Shown here: positions 16,861 through 28,856 of the stretch, piece after piece | Numbering within the stretch: the first letter of the stretch is position 1 | Layout: each line of letters opens with the position of its first letter | NCBI GenBank assembly: GCA_020445785.1 | Contig: JAGRFZ010000067.1 | Coordinates: 1-45,736, forward strand | Length of the DNA stretch: 45,736 nt | DNA from: Rhodocyclaceae bacterium | Lineage (GTDB): Bacteria; Pseudomonadota; Gammaproteobacteria; Burkholderiales; Rhodocyclaceae | Direction of reading: 5' to 3' | Translations under genes and position numbers: made by a program | The notes under the pieces: generated by a model | The model's input: only the letters and a program-made list of their open reading frames with translations | Told to the model about the DNA's origin: nothing | The model's database searches: none

Positions 16861-16938
16861 TCAGGCTAGAGAATATCCCGAGCGGCGTGTCGGCGCGATT
16901 CAGGCTAGAGAATATCCCGAGCGGCGTGTCGGCGCGAT
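16861..16938. repeat. Perfect 39-bp tandem duplication in a divergent promoter region
   Basis: Two identical 39-bp units (16861-16899 and 16900-16938), each containing CTAGAGAATATCCCGAGCGG, abut without spacer. They lie in the 333-bp region 16832-17164 between the divergent GGDEF and activator genes, starting 30 bp upstream of the GGDEF start codon. The region otherwise shows no gene. The copies could duplicate a promoter or operator, or be a recent replication slip. Confidence 0.9.
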
Positions 16939-17164
16939 CAAAGTGCGTCACTTGACCCAACAAGACACCCGAGCCGGGCCCGTTCGCTTGCTCGGAACTG
17001 CGCATTTTTGGAGCATGTGCTGCAATTCGCATACGCCGGAGCAATGGCCCGGCCGCATCGGCGAGCGCATCTGGTTCACGGCAATCGGGCCCCGGCAAAC
17101 GCCATCGGGCGATCGCCGCGCGGACTCCATACGCAACGGCATGGTTCATGCAAGCACGCGTACC

Positions 17165-19009
<1,845 letters not shown>

Positions 19010-19164
19010 GCCCGGACGAGGAGACCGTTCGGGGACCACGGCTCATGCAAGCGCGAAAGCCGGATCGGCGAACGGCCCCCGGATCTCGGCAGGTTCGTCG
19101 CTCGCGATCGTTCCTGCGGCGCCCACCGCTGCGGCAGCCGCGGACCGCATGGCTGCGCCTCTTG

Positions 19165-20637
19165 CTACAGGGACTTCAGATATTCCACCAACGCGTCCTT
19201 GTCGCCGTCCGCCAACGCAGTTCCATATTCGTGGCCACGATTGCTGCCGCCCTTCTGGCGGGTATCGTGCAGGGTGCCGACCCGCTCGGCCTCGGCGCCC
19301 TCGGTGACGAAGCCGACCTTGCGCGGATCATAGACGTTGTAGCCGCGACGGAAAGTGAGGGGGCGCGCGGCGGCCGGCTCGAGCAGATCGCGCAGGGTCG
19401 GTACCGAGCCGTTGTGCAGGTAGGGTGCCTTGATCCAGATGCCGTCGAGGAAGGCCGCGACGTAGCCACGCAGTGGCTCCTCGACCAGCCCCTTGCGGCG
19501 AATGCCCATCGCCTCGACGACCGCATTGGCCTCGCGCGCCGCGCGCTCGTTCCAGGTGTCGAGACGGTCCCGGCTGGTGCCCACTTCCTCGACCGGTACT
19601 ACGGTTCCGGTGCGGGCGCTTTCGTGGCAGCGGGCACATTCGGCGACGAACAGTCGCCGGCCACGTTCGACCAGACCTTGGTCGACGTCGAAGGGATAGG
19701 GCGGCGCCTGGCGCGCAGTGAAGTATTCGAGCATCCAGTCGATGTGATCGAGAAAGCGTCGGTTGTCCTTGGGCGCCGCCCCCAACAGTCCGAGGGCCGA
19801 GTCGATCAGCACCGAGTAGGCATCGTGACTGTCGCCGGCAAAGTTCATGCGCATGCCCTGTTCCGGCCGGTACTTGCCCAGGTTCCACAGCGACGGCATG
19901 TCGGTCGGGCCGAAGCTGTCGTCCATCGGCCATTCGATCATGAAGTACTTGGTCAGATTCATGGCGTCGTCACGGCCGCGCCCCCAGTCCGGAAAGCCCG
20001 GGTGGTACAGCCACGCGAACTGGGATTCACGCTCTAGCAGGCGCTTCTTGGTGATCGGGATCAGCACGAAGCGGTAGATCAGGCGCTGGCTCAACGACAG
20101 GTCGGTGACCAGGCCGATCTCCCGCATCAGATTGTCGGCGTTGAAGCGCGGATCCTTAGCGCAGTCGATCAGGAAGCGGAAGAACGCGGCCAGGTTCAAG
20201 GTGTGGTTGGGCGCCAACGGCACGAACACCGGCTTGGCGTCTTCGCTCACCCGGTAGCTGCCGGTGTGGCACACAGCACAGGTGTTGGCGACCCGCGGAA
20301 AGCCGATGGTCTTCTTGGTGAATCCGACCGGAAGTTCCATGCCCTCCTCCCAGGCCACGCCGAACGCCGCGTAGCCGCCGGGGCCCGGAAGCTTCTCCGG
20401 GAACATGCGGGGCAGCACGTAGAAGATCCAGTAGGGAATGCCGGCGTCGTTTTCGGCGCCGATCGAGCCGTACTTGAACCGCATTTCGGGATTCTCGGTG
20501 ATCCAGGCCGGCTGCGGCTCCTCGTGGAAGAACTGGTACCACCCCCAGACGCCGGCGACGGCGGACAGGATCAGCAGCACGCAAACGGCAGTGATCCATC
20601 TTCGGCAGCGACGTGAGTGGCAGGCGGTCGGTTTCAT
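19165..20637 (-). CDS. Di-haem cytochrome c, RoxA/peroxidase-like (paralogue 2)
   Basis: The 490-residue protein has an N-terminal signal-anchor (about 14-34, ITAVCVLLILSAVAGVWGWY) and two c-type haem sites, C120-AVC-H124 and C334-ARC-H338. Near the C-terminus it carries APYLHNGSVPTLRDLLEP and then YNVYDPRKVGFV. This spacing of about 210 residues and the LHNGSVPTLRDLL motif recall the di-haem peroxidase/MauG superfamily and RoxA-like cytochromes. It is the last gene of a five-gene operon, 12 bp after its close paralogue, and the two share the whole architecture. It faces the periplasm. Whether it is an oxygenase, peroxidase or electron carrier cannot be decided. GGAG lies 6 bp before the ATG. 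Confidence 0.85.
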   Translation of the reverse strand: MKPTACHSRRCRRWITAVCVLLILSAVAGVWGWYQFFHEEPQPAWITENPEMRFKYGSIGAENDAGIPYWIFYVLPRMFPEKLPGPGGYAAFGVAWEEGMELPVGFTKKTIGFPRVANTCAVCHTGSYRVSEDAKPVFVPLAPNHTLNLAAFFRFLIDCAKDPRFNADNLMREIGLVTDLSLSQRLIYRFVLIPITKKRLLERESQFAWLYHPGFPDWGRGRDDAMNLTKYFMIEWPMDDSFGPTDMPSLWNLGKYRPEQGMRMNFAGDSHDAYSVLIDSALGLLGAAPKDNRRFLDHIDWMLEYFTARQAPPYPFDVDQGLVERGRRLFVAECARCHESARTGTVVPVEEVGTSRDRLDTWNERAAREANAVVEAMGIRRKGLVEEPLRGYVAAFLDGIWIKAPYLHNGSVPTLRDLLEPAAARPLTFRRGYNVYDPRKVGFVTEGAEAERVGTLHDTRQKGGSNRGHEYGTALADGDKDALVEYLKSL

Positions 20638-20649
20638 CGGGGACTCCGT

Positions 20650-22167
20650 TCAGAAGGTCTTCAGATATTCGACCAGGGCGTCCTTGTCGGCGGCCGGCAG
20701 TCCAGTTCCGTAGGCGACGCCCTCGTGGCCCTGATTGCCGTTGCCGGGACGCGTGGTATCGAACAGGAAGAAGCGCCGCCCGCCATCCTCGGCGCGGTCG
20801 GAGACGAAGCCGACCCGCGCCGGATCATAGACGTCGTTGCCCCGGTAGAACGTCCGTGGCCGCTTCGCTACCGGTTCGAGCAGATCCCGCAGGGTGGGCA
20901 CCGAGCCGTTGTGCAGGTAGGGCGCCCGCAACCAGATGCCGTCGAGCGGCATGTTGGCGTAGCCGAAGGTCTTCTTGAAGTGGCGGAATCGATGCGGGTA
21001 GCCGGCATACAGCGTCGCCTGATTCACCGCCAGCTCGTACGTGTAGGAGTCGAGCCGGGCGCGATCGGTGGCGATGTCGCCGATCGGCGTCACGTGGCCG
21101 ACGCGCGCACCGCTGAAATCGCGGCCGTCGCGGCCGTGGCAGTCCGCGCAATAACGCTCGTAGAGCGGCATGCCGCGCTGCGCCAGCGCGGCGTCGATGG
21201 GGTAGGGCCAGGCCGGCGGCTGGAGCGTCAACAGCCATTCCTCGACCCGCCCGATGGCCCCCAGTTCGATCGTCGGCGGCGTCGTGCCGGTGCCGAACGC
21301 GGCGCTCTTGTTGCGCTCCTCGGTACGCGTGTTGTTGCCGTCCCAATGCAGTTCCATGCGCTCGCCGTCGTCACGCAGCATGCGCGGCCCCTGCAGCCAG
21401 ATCGACGGGAAGTCCGATGCGCCCAGCAACTCCTGGGCGGGGAGCCGGTGCATCGGGAAATTGAACAGCACCTTGGCGGAATTGAACGTATCGACACGTC
21501 CCGGCCCCCAGTCGGGCTGGTCGAAGACGAAGGCGAAGCGCTCCTTCAGCATCAGCAGCCGCTCGCGCATCAGCCCGATCGCCACCGGATAGACCACATT
21601 GCGATCGAGCCATGACAGCCCACCACGCAGCGCCTCGATTTCAGGCACGATGAATTCCGATCGGAATTTGGCGCTGGCCGCACAGTTGAAGAAGAAGGCC
21701 TCGAACCCGCGGATGTCGAAGCGATGGGCCGGCATCCCCAACACCAGCCGCGGCGCGGCGCCGGGCGCATCTCGCACGGTACTGGTGTGGCACACCGCGC
21801 AATTCAGGAAGACCCGGTCGATGCCCAGATGAAATCGCTGCGACACCCCTACCGGCAGATCCTTGCCCGGTTCGTAGAGCATGCCGAGCGAAGCATAGCC
21901 ATCGCCCGGCAGGTGTTCGGGGCAGACCTGGGGCAGCGCCCGCCAGATCCAATAGGGAAAGCCCGATTCGCGCTCACCGCCGGTGGAGCCGTACTTGAAA
22001 TGTTCCGCGATGTCGCGGTAGGTCACCGGCTCGTCGGCCCCGAAGCGCCCAACCGCATACACGGCCGCCAGGACCGCCAACACCCACGGCGCCCACAAGG
22101 CGGCCCGCCAAAGCTGCCGAAGCCAGTTCGGGCCGGTGGCTGCGGCATCGTCATCGGGATCTTGCAT
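20650..22167 (-). CDS. Di-haem cytochrome c, RoxA/peroxidase-like (paralogue 1)
   Basis: This 505-residue protein has an N-terminal membrane segment (about 22-42), haem sites C123-AVC-H127 and C340-ADC-H344, and the same FKYGSTGGERESGFPYWIW and APYLHNGSVPTLRDLLEP blocks as its downstream neighbour. The pair arose by tandem duplication. The FPYWI block before the first haem and the VYDPARVGFVSD block after the second are shared and may form the active-site region. AGGAGG precedes the ATG, which lies 15 bp after the preceding gene. RoxA-type rubber oxygenases have similar haem spacing but are longer, so I do not assign that activity. Confidence 0.85.
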   Translation of the reverse strand: MQDPDDDAAATGPNWLRQLWRAALWAPWVLAVLAAVYAVGRFGADEPVTYRDIAEHFKYGSTGGERESGFPYWIWRALPQVCPEHLPGDGYASLGMLYEPGKDLPVGVSQRFHLGIDRVFLNCAVCHTSTVRDAPGAAPRLVLGMPAHRFDIRGFEAFFFNCAASAKFRSEFIVPEIEALRGGLSWLDRNVVYPVAIGLMRERLLMLKERFAFVFDQPDWGPGRVDTFNSAKVLFNFPMHRLPAQELLGASDFPSIWLQGPRMLRDDGERMELHWDGNNTRTEERNKSAAFGTGTTPPTIELGAIGRVEEWLLTLQPPAWPYPIDAALAQRGMPLYERYCADCHGRDGRDFSGARVGHVTPIGDIATDRARLDSYTYELAVNQATLYAGYPHRFRHFKKTFGYANMPLDGIWLRAPYLHNGSVPTLRDLLEPVAKRPRTFYRGNDVYDPARVGFVSDRAEDGGRRFFLFDTTRPGNGNQGHEGVAYGTGLPAADKDALVEYLKTF

Positions 22168-22182
22168 CTCGCGCCTCCTGAA

Positions 22183-24162
<1,980 letters not shown>

Positions 24163-24188
24163 CGCAAACGCTCGGAGCACGGCCTCGC

Positions 24189-25097
24189 CTACTGCGCCGC
24201 GACGTCCAGCCGATGGACCTGCGTACCCCGCCAACAGTCCTCGGCGACCTGCCCGCTGCGCCGGAATTCGGCTTCGCCGGCCTTCGCAACCTCGTCGTTC
24301 CACAGCACGAAATTGACGACGAAGGCGCGGTCGAGGTAGGCGCGGCCGAGGTAGAAACCCGGCCGAACCATGCGGATCTCGTCGCGAATGGCAAAGCCGT
24401 CGCGCCCCGCCATCACGTCCGGCATGCGCCGATAGCCCGGCAACTCGTCGGTAAAGGCATAGTCGATGATGATCGACTCGCGACGACCGTCGAGCAGGCT
24501 CTGGCCGCAATACAGGCGGGCCGGGAACAGCAGCCACTGGTCGCGGCCGCCGACCTCGATCTTGGTCAAGGGATTGGCCGTACCGCCATCCTCGACGAGA
24601 CCCACGCGCTTGAGCGGGCGCAGATCCTCGATACGGTTTCGCAGCAGACGCTGGTCGCGGTAGAAGACCTTGCCCTTCCACAGGATCTCGCCGATCGCGT
24701 CGAGCTTGCGGCCGGCGACATTGACCAGCAGGCCCCGGAGCCCGCCCCCGGCGATCTCGGACAGCCGCAATTTTCCGCTGATGCCGCGCGGAAAGAAGAG
24801 GTCGCCTTCATACGGCCCGTCCGGGATCGGCCCGGCCGACAATCGTGCGTAGATCTGGTCCACCTGTTCCTGCTCGAGCAGCGACAACAGTTCCGGCGTG
24901 ATGCGGTAGAGATCGTCCACCGACAGCGGATGGTCGTGCTCGATCGCGGCAAAGTCCGGCTTGGCGGAATGGGCCTCGCCGTACGGCGCGAACGGAAAGT
25001 CGACCTCGAATTCCTTCTTCTTGCGCTGTTCTTCCTGGCCGCAGCCGGCGACCAGCGTGCAGGCGACGAGGGCGATCGCGAATCGATTGACTGGCAT
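24189..25097 (-). CDS. Lipoprotein of the di-haem cytochrome operon
   Basis: The 302-residue protein starts with a lipoprotein signal: MPVNRFAIALVACTLVAGCG, where LVAGC is the lipobox and Cys19 would be acylated. A charged linker (QEEQRKKKEFEVDFP) follows, then a globular domain with no haem site. Recognisable stretches are ARLSAGPIPDGPYEGDLFFP, LWKGKVFYRD and a late block with IRDEIRMVRPGFYLGRAYLD. I do not know the family. Position between four cytochrome genes suggests an anchor or assembly factor at the outer or inner membrane. The PDG-YEG and FLG-AY pattern is reminiscent of small lipocalin-like barrels, but that is only an impression. Confidence 0.8.
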   Translation of the reverse strand: MPVNRFAIALVACTLVAGCGQEEQRKKKEFEVDFPFAPYGEAHSAKPDFAAIEHDHPLSVDDLYRITPELLSLLEQEQVDQIYARLSAGPIPDGPYEGDLFFPRGISGKLRLSEIAGGGLRGLLVNVAGRKLDAIGEILWKGKVFYRDQRLLRNRIEDLRPLKRVGLVEDGGTANPLTKIEVGGRDQWLLFPARLYCGQSLLDGRRESIIIDYAFTDELPGYRRMPDVMAGRDGFAIRDEIRMVRPGFYLGRAYLDRAFVVNFVLWNDEVAKAGEAEFRRSGQVAEDCWRGTQVHRLDVAAQ

Positions 25098-25111
25098 GGC
25101 GTCTCTCCGCT

Positions 25112-27691
25112 TCACAGGGTTGCCAGGAAGGCCGTCAGCGCCTTCTTGTCGGCATCGGGCAGGTCCTCGCCGAAGCGATGCCCGGCGTTCTCGACCTCGG
25201 CGAAGCAACTGCTATAGACCTGCTTGACCAGATAGGGCCGCTTCTTGAGGGCTTCGACCAGGCCGTTCGGCGACTTGCGAACCTCCTTGACGATCGCCTT
25301 CAGGTCGGCGAGCACCTTCTTGCCTTCGCGCGGACCCAGCCGCTGCTCGAGCCGCGCTTCGACTTCGTCGGACTTGAACTTGGCCTGCACCAGATCGACG
25401 ACGAAGGCCTTGTGGCGGAAGTTGCCGATGGTTCCCGCGGTGACGCCGCGACCGTCGATCTCTGCCGGGATGGTGAGCGCAAAGCCGAGCAGTTTTTCCT
25501 TGTCGGTGCCGTCCCACAGCCTCGGGCCGACCCGCAACGTAACGTCCTCGTTGAGCAAGGTCACCTTCGGGACGCGCAGGTCCGGATTCAACAGGGCGTC
25601 CATCGAGCGCTTGTAGAGGTCGAACCGGCCTGCCACGCTGGGGTCGTAGGGCATGCACGCAGGCTGTTGCTCGGGGGGCAGCAGGCGGATGTTGCTGCCA
25701 TCCACGTAGCGCGGGCGCATCGCATAGAAGTCGTTGGCGGAATTGGCCGGCTTGCCGCAAATCTCCGGTCCGATCGCGTTGTTGTGCATGAACGGGGCGT
25801 GGGCCCACAGATTCAGCAGCGAGATGTTGCGGTAGTAGCCGCGCCCGCCGTCGGCCGGTTCGGCGATGTTCGGGTCGGGCGCCTGGGCGCGCAGGGTCTC
25901 CGAACCGTATTGTTCCCAGATATGGCCTGCCACGTGGTTCGAGTGCAAGGCCCGGCAGCGGAATGTGCCGACTTCCGAGACCGGGGTCGGCCGGTCGTTG
26001 CCGAGCCAGTCGGCACGCAGGCCGCTGGCCTCGTCGATGCGATGGAAGTCGATGCCGGTGGTCTGGCCGGCCGTCGCCTCGGGCTGACTGGAATGGCAGC
26101 GCGCGCACTGAGCCGCGAAGACCTTGGCGCCGCGGGCGACCGCACCGTCACCGAACTCACTTTCGAGGTCTTCGATGAAATCGGTCTCGGTGTACTCGGC
26201 GCGCGGATCGAAGGACTTCAGATCGTTCTCGCGGGCAACCCGCAGGTCGCTGGCGTGGGCCTCGGCCGACAGGAAGAAGTCGAGGATGTTCTGCAACCGA
26301 TCCTCGATCGCCCGGAAGTTCGGGCAATCGCGCCGGCACTGGCCGATGTCGAACGGCGTCTGGCCGAAGCCGCGTTGCTGCGGGTCCACCACCCGCAGGT
26401 CGGTCAGGTGATTGACCCAACACTGCTCGGAACACGAACCGATGTTGAAATACACGCGCTGGATCGCTTCGAGGGCGCCGATCGAATCCTCCCCCCCTTT
26501 CAGGATGTGGTGCACGGTCTCGTCCTGCAGCCCCTTCGACCAGCACTTGCCGTCACGGCCCGGCTCGCACCAGCAGGCCTCGGCGCTCTGACCGTCGCAG
26601 CTCTGCGCCTTGCGCCACTTTCGTACCGACTCGCCCGCGAACACCGGTCGCCGGGCGATGTTGATCAGTGCGTTGATGGTGCCAGGGTTGTTCACCTGGT
26701 CGTTGGGAATCGCCGAGGTATCCGAGGTGCCCGGCCGCGCATGGGCGAACATCTGCCATTCCAGGGTATTGCTGGGCATGCCCGAAACCATGACCTCGGA
26801 GATCCGGGTGTACTGGTTGCCGATCAGGCCGACGATGTTTTCCCAGCGCGGTCGTGCCGGATCATCGGGCGGATTCTCCGGGTCGAAGGCGATGTGGCAG
26901 GAGCCGCAGGACGTGCCGATCAGGAACGGCGGTTCGATCGAGCCGTCCCACAGACGGCTCTTGGCCGGTTCGTGCTCGCCGCCAGCGGCGGCAATCCGCC
27001 GGCCGTAGCCTTCCCAGCTCCCGCTACGACCATTCACTTCGATCCAACGCGCACGGTCGAAGCGCGGATTCGGGAACTTGCGGATGCCGAGCGCACCGGT
27101 CGAGGTACCGAACTTGAGATCACAGGCGGACTGACGCTGGTCCTGCGGGCCATGGGGGTCGCCCTCGACCAACGGCGCGTCGCGGAAATCGCAGGCCGGG
27201 TCACGATAGCCCTTGCGGCCGACGTAGGACAGCAGTTCCTCGTCGCCGGGACACCAGTCGAGGCCATAGGTCTCATCCAGGCTCCGCGCGGGGCAACCGA
27301 GCGAGCCCGGCGTACAGCAACTCGGATCGTTGATCGCCCCCCAGGCCGCGAACCGGTCGCCGCGCTGATCGGAGCGCAGTACCCGGAACCAATCGATCAT
27401 GACGCCGACCCGCTGCTGGAAAACGTAGGTATGAAAACGATCGTTGCCGGCGGTGGCTTTGAACCAGATCAGACGGCCGGCACATTCGGACGCATTCAAC
27501 CCCTCGCGTGCACACGCCTCGACATAGGGGATGTCCTGCGCATGGACGACCGCCTGGCCGGCGATATGCACCGGCCCCTCATCGCGTCGCCAGCCCGGCG
27601 CCGTCTCGGACTGCTGCGCGAAGACCGATGTGAACATCGAGGCCGCCATCACGACCGCCACGACATGGACCAATTGCAGAGCGCCTTTCAT
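25112..27691 (-). CDS. Very large Cys-rich di-haem cytochrome c, first gene of operon
   Basis: The 859-residue exported protein (signal peptide about 1-25) carries two haem sites, C262-GSC-H266 in LIGTSCGSCHIAFDPE and C529-ARC-H533 in FAAQCARCHSSQ. It has many further cysteines (for example DPSCCTPGSLGCPA, ACWCEPGRDGKCW, IGSCSEQCWVNH) that likely form disulfides in the periplasm. A late block LLNLWAHAPFMHNNAIGPEICG parallels the LHNGSVPTL block of the smaller cytochromes, so the C-terminal half probably shares their fold. I do not recognise the family by name. GGAGGT precedes the ATG. It heads the five-gene operon, whose cytochromes together carry eight haems. Confidence 0.82.
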   Translation of the reverse strand: MKGALQLVHVVAVVMAASMFTSVFAQQSETAPGWRRDEGPVHIAGQAVVHAQDIPYVEACAREGLNASECAGRLIWFKATAGNDRFHTYVFQQRVGVMIDWFRVLRSDQRGDRFAAWGAINDPSCCTPGSLGCPARSLDETYGLDWCPGDEELLSYVGRKGYRDPACDFRDAPLVEGDPHGPQDQRQSACDLKFGTSTGALGIRKFPNPRFDRARWIEVNGRSGSWEGYGRRIAAAGGEHEPAKSRLWDGSIEPPFLIGTSCGSCHIAFDPENPPDDPARPRWENIVGLIGNQYTRISEVMVSGMPSNTLEWQMFAHARPGTSDTSAIPNDQVNNPGTINALINIARRPVFAGESVRKWRKAQSCDGQSAEACWCEPGRDGKCWSKGLQDETVHHILKGGEDSIGALEAIQRVYFNIGSCSEQCWVNHLTDLRVVDPQQRGFGQTPFDIGQCRRDCPNFRAIEDRLQNILDFFLSAEAHASDLRVARENDLKSFDPRAEYTETDFIEDLESEFGDGAVARGAKVFAAQCARCHSSQPEATAGQTTGIDFHRIDEASGLRADWLGNDRPTPVSEVGTFRCRALHSNHVAGHIWEQYGSETLRAQAPDPNIAEPADGGRGYYRNISLLNLWAHAPFMHNNAIGPEICGKPANSANDFYAMRPRYVDGSNIRLLPPEQQPACMPYDPSVAGRFDLYKRSMDALLNPDLRVPKVTLLNEDVTLRVGPRLWDGTDKEKLLGFALTIPAEIDGRGVTAGTIGNFRHKAFVVDLVQAKFKSDEVEARLEQRLGPREGKKVLADLKAIVKEVRKSPNGLVEALKKRPYLVKQVYSSCFAEVENAGHRFGEDLPDADKKALTAFLATL

Positions 27692-27881
27692 GACACCTCC
27701 CGCTCGGGTTGGAAAGCCCGTCCCCCGCGAGGGTCACGCAGCGGTTCAGCCGATCCTGCCGGGGGGCCTGGCGAAGCGCGGCAGACGGCGCCGCACGTCG
27801 CGAATCCGAGTCACGGTCGAAGCGACGAATCGATCCCCGCCCGCCGCGCCGTGCAACACTTTTTTATTCTCGGTACATACA

Positions 27882-27909
27882 TTAGTAGCATGGCCCCATG
27901 GCATTTCAA
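27882..27909 (-). promoter_or_regulatory. Candidate sigma-70-type promoter of the di-haem operon
   Basis: On the minus strand TTGAAA (27904-27909), 16 bp, then TGC-TACTAA (-10 with extended TG) can be read about 190 bp upstream of the ATG at 27691. The surrounding 27855-27910 is A+T rich. No sigma-54 element was found in the 374-bp gap 27692-28065, which apart from this and the terminator at 28015 shows no gene. Confidence 0.4.
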
Positions 27910-28014
27910 TTGGCGCGCCCCACCAACCGTGCGATTTTCCATAGAAGGACGTCGGCGCCCGCCGGAGCCGGGGCGGCGGTGTCTGCGGCAGATCCCCGGG
28001 CGCCGGGTAGACGC

Positions 28015-28041
28015 AAAAAGGGCGCTGCCACGGCAGCGCCC
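28015..28041 (-). terminator. Rho-independent terminator after small cytochrome c gene
   Basis: A perfect 10-bp stem (28020-28029 with 28032-28041) is followed on the minus strand by five T residues. It lies 25 bp after the cytochrome stop codon and separates that gene from the di-haem operon. Confidence 0.9.
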
Positions 28042-28065
28042 CCGAAACGTCCTTATCGCGGCCGG

Positions 28066-28449
28066 TCACTCGCCGAGCGAAAGGATCCAGCTCACCAGCA
28101 GGCGGGCATCGGTCTCCTTGATCGCCGAAGCGTTGGGCGGCATCGACAGGCCGCTGACCTTTCCCTTCCAGTGACTGCTGTAGGGGCTGGATCCCTCCAG
28201 CACCACCCGGGTCAAGAAATCCTGGGCGCCGGGCTTGCCCCGGTACTGGGCCGCCACGTCCTGCCAGGCCGGGCCGATCGGGTCCATGCCTTTCGGACCG
28301 GGCTTGCCCGACTCGATCGAATGGCAGGTCATGCAGCCGCTGGCGGTCGCCAACTGGCGCATGGATTCGTCGCCCTTGCTGTCGGCGGCCGCCGCACCGG
28401 CGAGCGCCATGCCGACGGCCGCGAGCATGGTTGTCATTGCAAACTTCAT
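28066..28449 (-). CDS. Small class I cytochrome c (c551/c552-like)
   Basis: The 127-residue protein has a signal peptide of about 22 residues (ending GAAAA), one haem site C39-MTC-H43 in ATASGCMTCHSIE, PIGPAWQDVAAQYRG in the middle, and the distal Met in VSGLSMPPN (M103), the cytochrome c551/c5 pattern. It would carry electrons in the periplasm, probably from the adjacent dehydrogenase or the di-haem proteins. AGGAGG precedes the ATG; the longer open frame upstream is not used. The gene lies downstream of the dehydrogenase on the same strand but has its own sigma-54 promoter and is bounded by terminators on both sides. Confidence 0.92.
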   Translation of the reverse strand: MKFAMTTMLAAVGMALAGAAAADSKGDESMRQLATASGCMTCHSIESGKPGPKGMDPIGPAWQDVAAQYRGKPGAQDFLTRVVLEGSSPYSSHWKGKVSGLSMPPNASAIKETDARLLVSWILSLGE

Positions 28450-28682
28450 GTCAAACCTCCTGAAGGATCGTTGTTGAAAACCGCATGGATGCATCCGGGG
28501 CCGACGCCCAGCGTGTCCGCCACGACAGGCCCCTTCCGCAAGAAATTCGAACCACGTCCTGCCTCCCGCAGCACCGACATTCGGGGCGATCCGGCTGCCG
28601 GGATCCGGGTACCCGGGCGACAAATCCGTTACGACGCGGACGTCCCGAAAAATGCGTCACCGGGGACAGTCTGCGCAAACGG

Positions 28683-28698
28683 TGCAACACTCATGCCA
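28683..28698 (-). promoter_or_regulatory. Sigma-54 promoter of the small cytochrome c gene
   Basis: On the minus strand the site reads TGGCATGAGTGTTGCA, a perfect -24/-12 element about 234 bp upstream of the cytochrome ATG. It lies downstream of the dehydrogenase terminator. The rest of the 407-bp gap 28450-28856 shows no gene. Confidence 0.8.
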
Positions 28699-28788
28699 AT
28701 TGCAACGACGAGGCTGCCGCCCAGCTGCGTCCGTGCGCCGGCAGCCTGGATCGGACACCAGGCCATCCGCCGCCACTGGCCAGGGGCC

Positions 28789-28825
28789 AAAAACAGCGGC
28801 ACGGCAGCGCCCGCTGCCGTGCCGC
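28789..28825 (-). terminator. Rho-independent terminator of the alcohol dehydrogenase gene
   Basis: A perfect inverted repeat of 14 bp (28796-28809 with 28812-28825) is followed on the minus strand by TGTTTTTGG. It lies 32 bp after the dehydrogenase stop codon. Confidence 0.92.
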
Positions 28826-28856
28826 CCGTCCCCGGTTTCACCGGGTCTTCGATCCG

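Noticed and set aside
16950-16963. TTGACCCAAC near the second activator, similar to half of the FNR-type palindrome
   Set aside because: Only one arm matches; the other arm does not form a palindrome.
19165-22167. Naming the tandem cytochromes rubber oxygenases (RoxA)
   Set aside because: Haem spacing and the LHNGSVPTL block are similar, but the proteins are shorter, are membrane-anchored and lie in an alcohol-oxidation context; the activity cannot be claimed from sequence alone.
25178-28174. A 998-residue open frame on the plus strand
   Set aside because: It is antisense to the 859-residue cytochrome gene and runs into other genes. Its composition (Arg/Val/Ala-rich, no domains) is a by-product of high GC codon use, whereas the opposite strand has a signal peptide and haem motifs.
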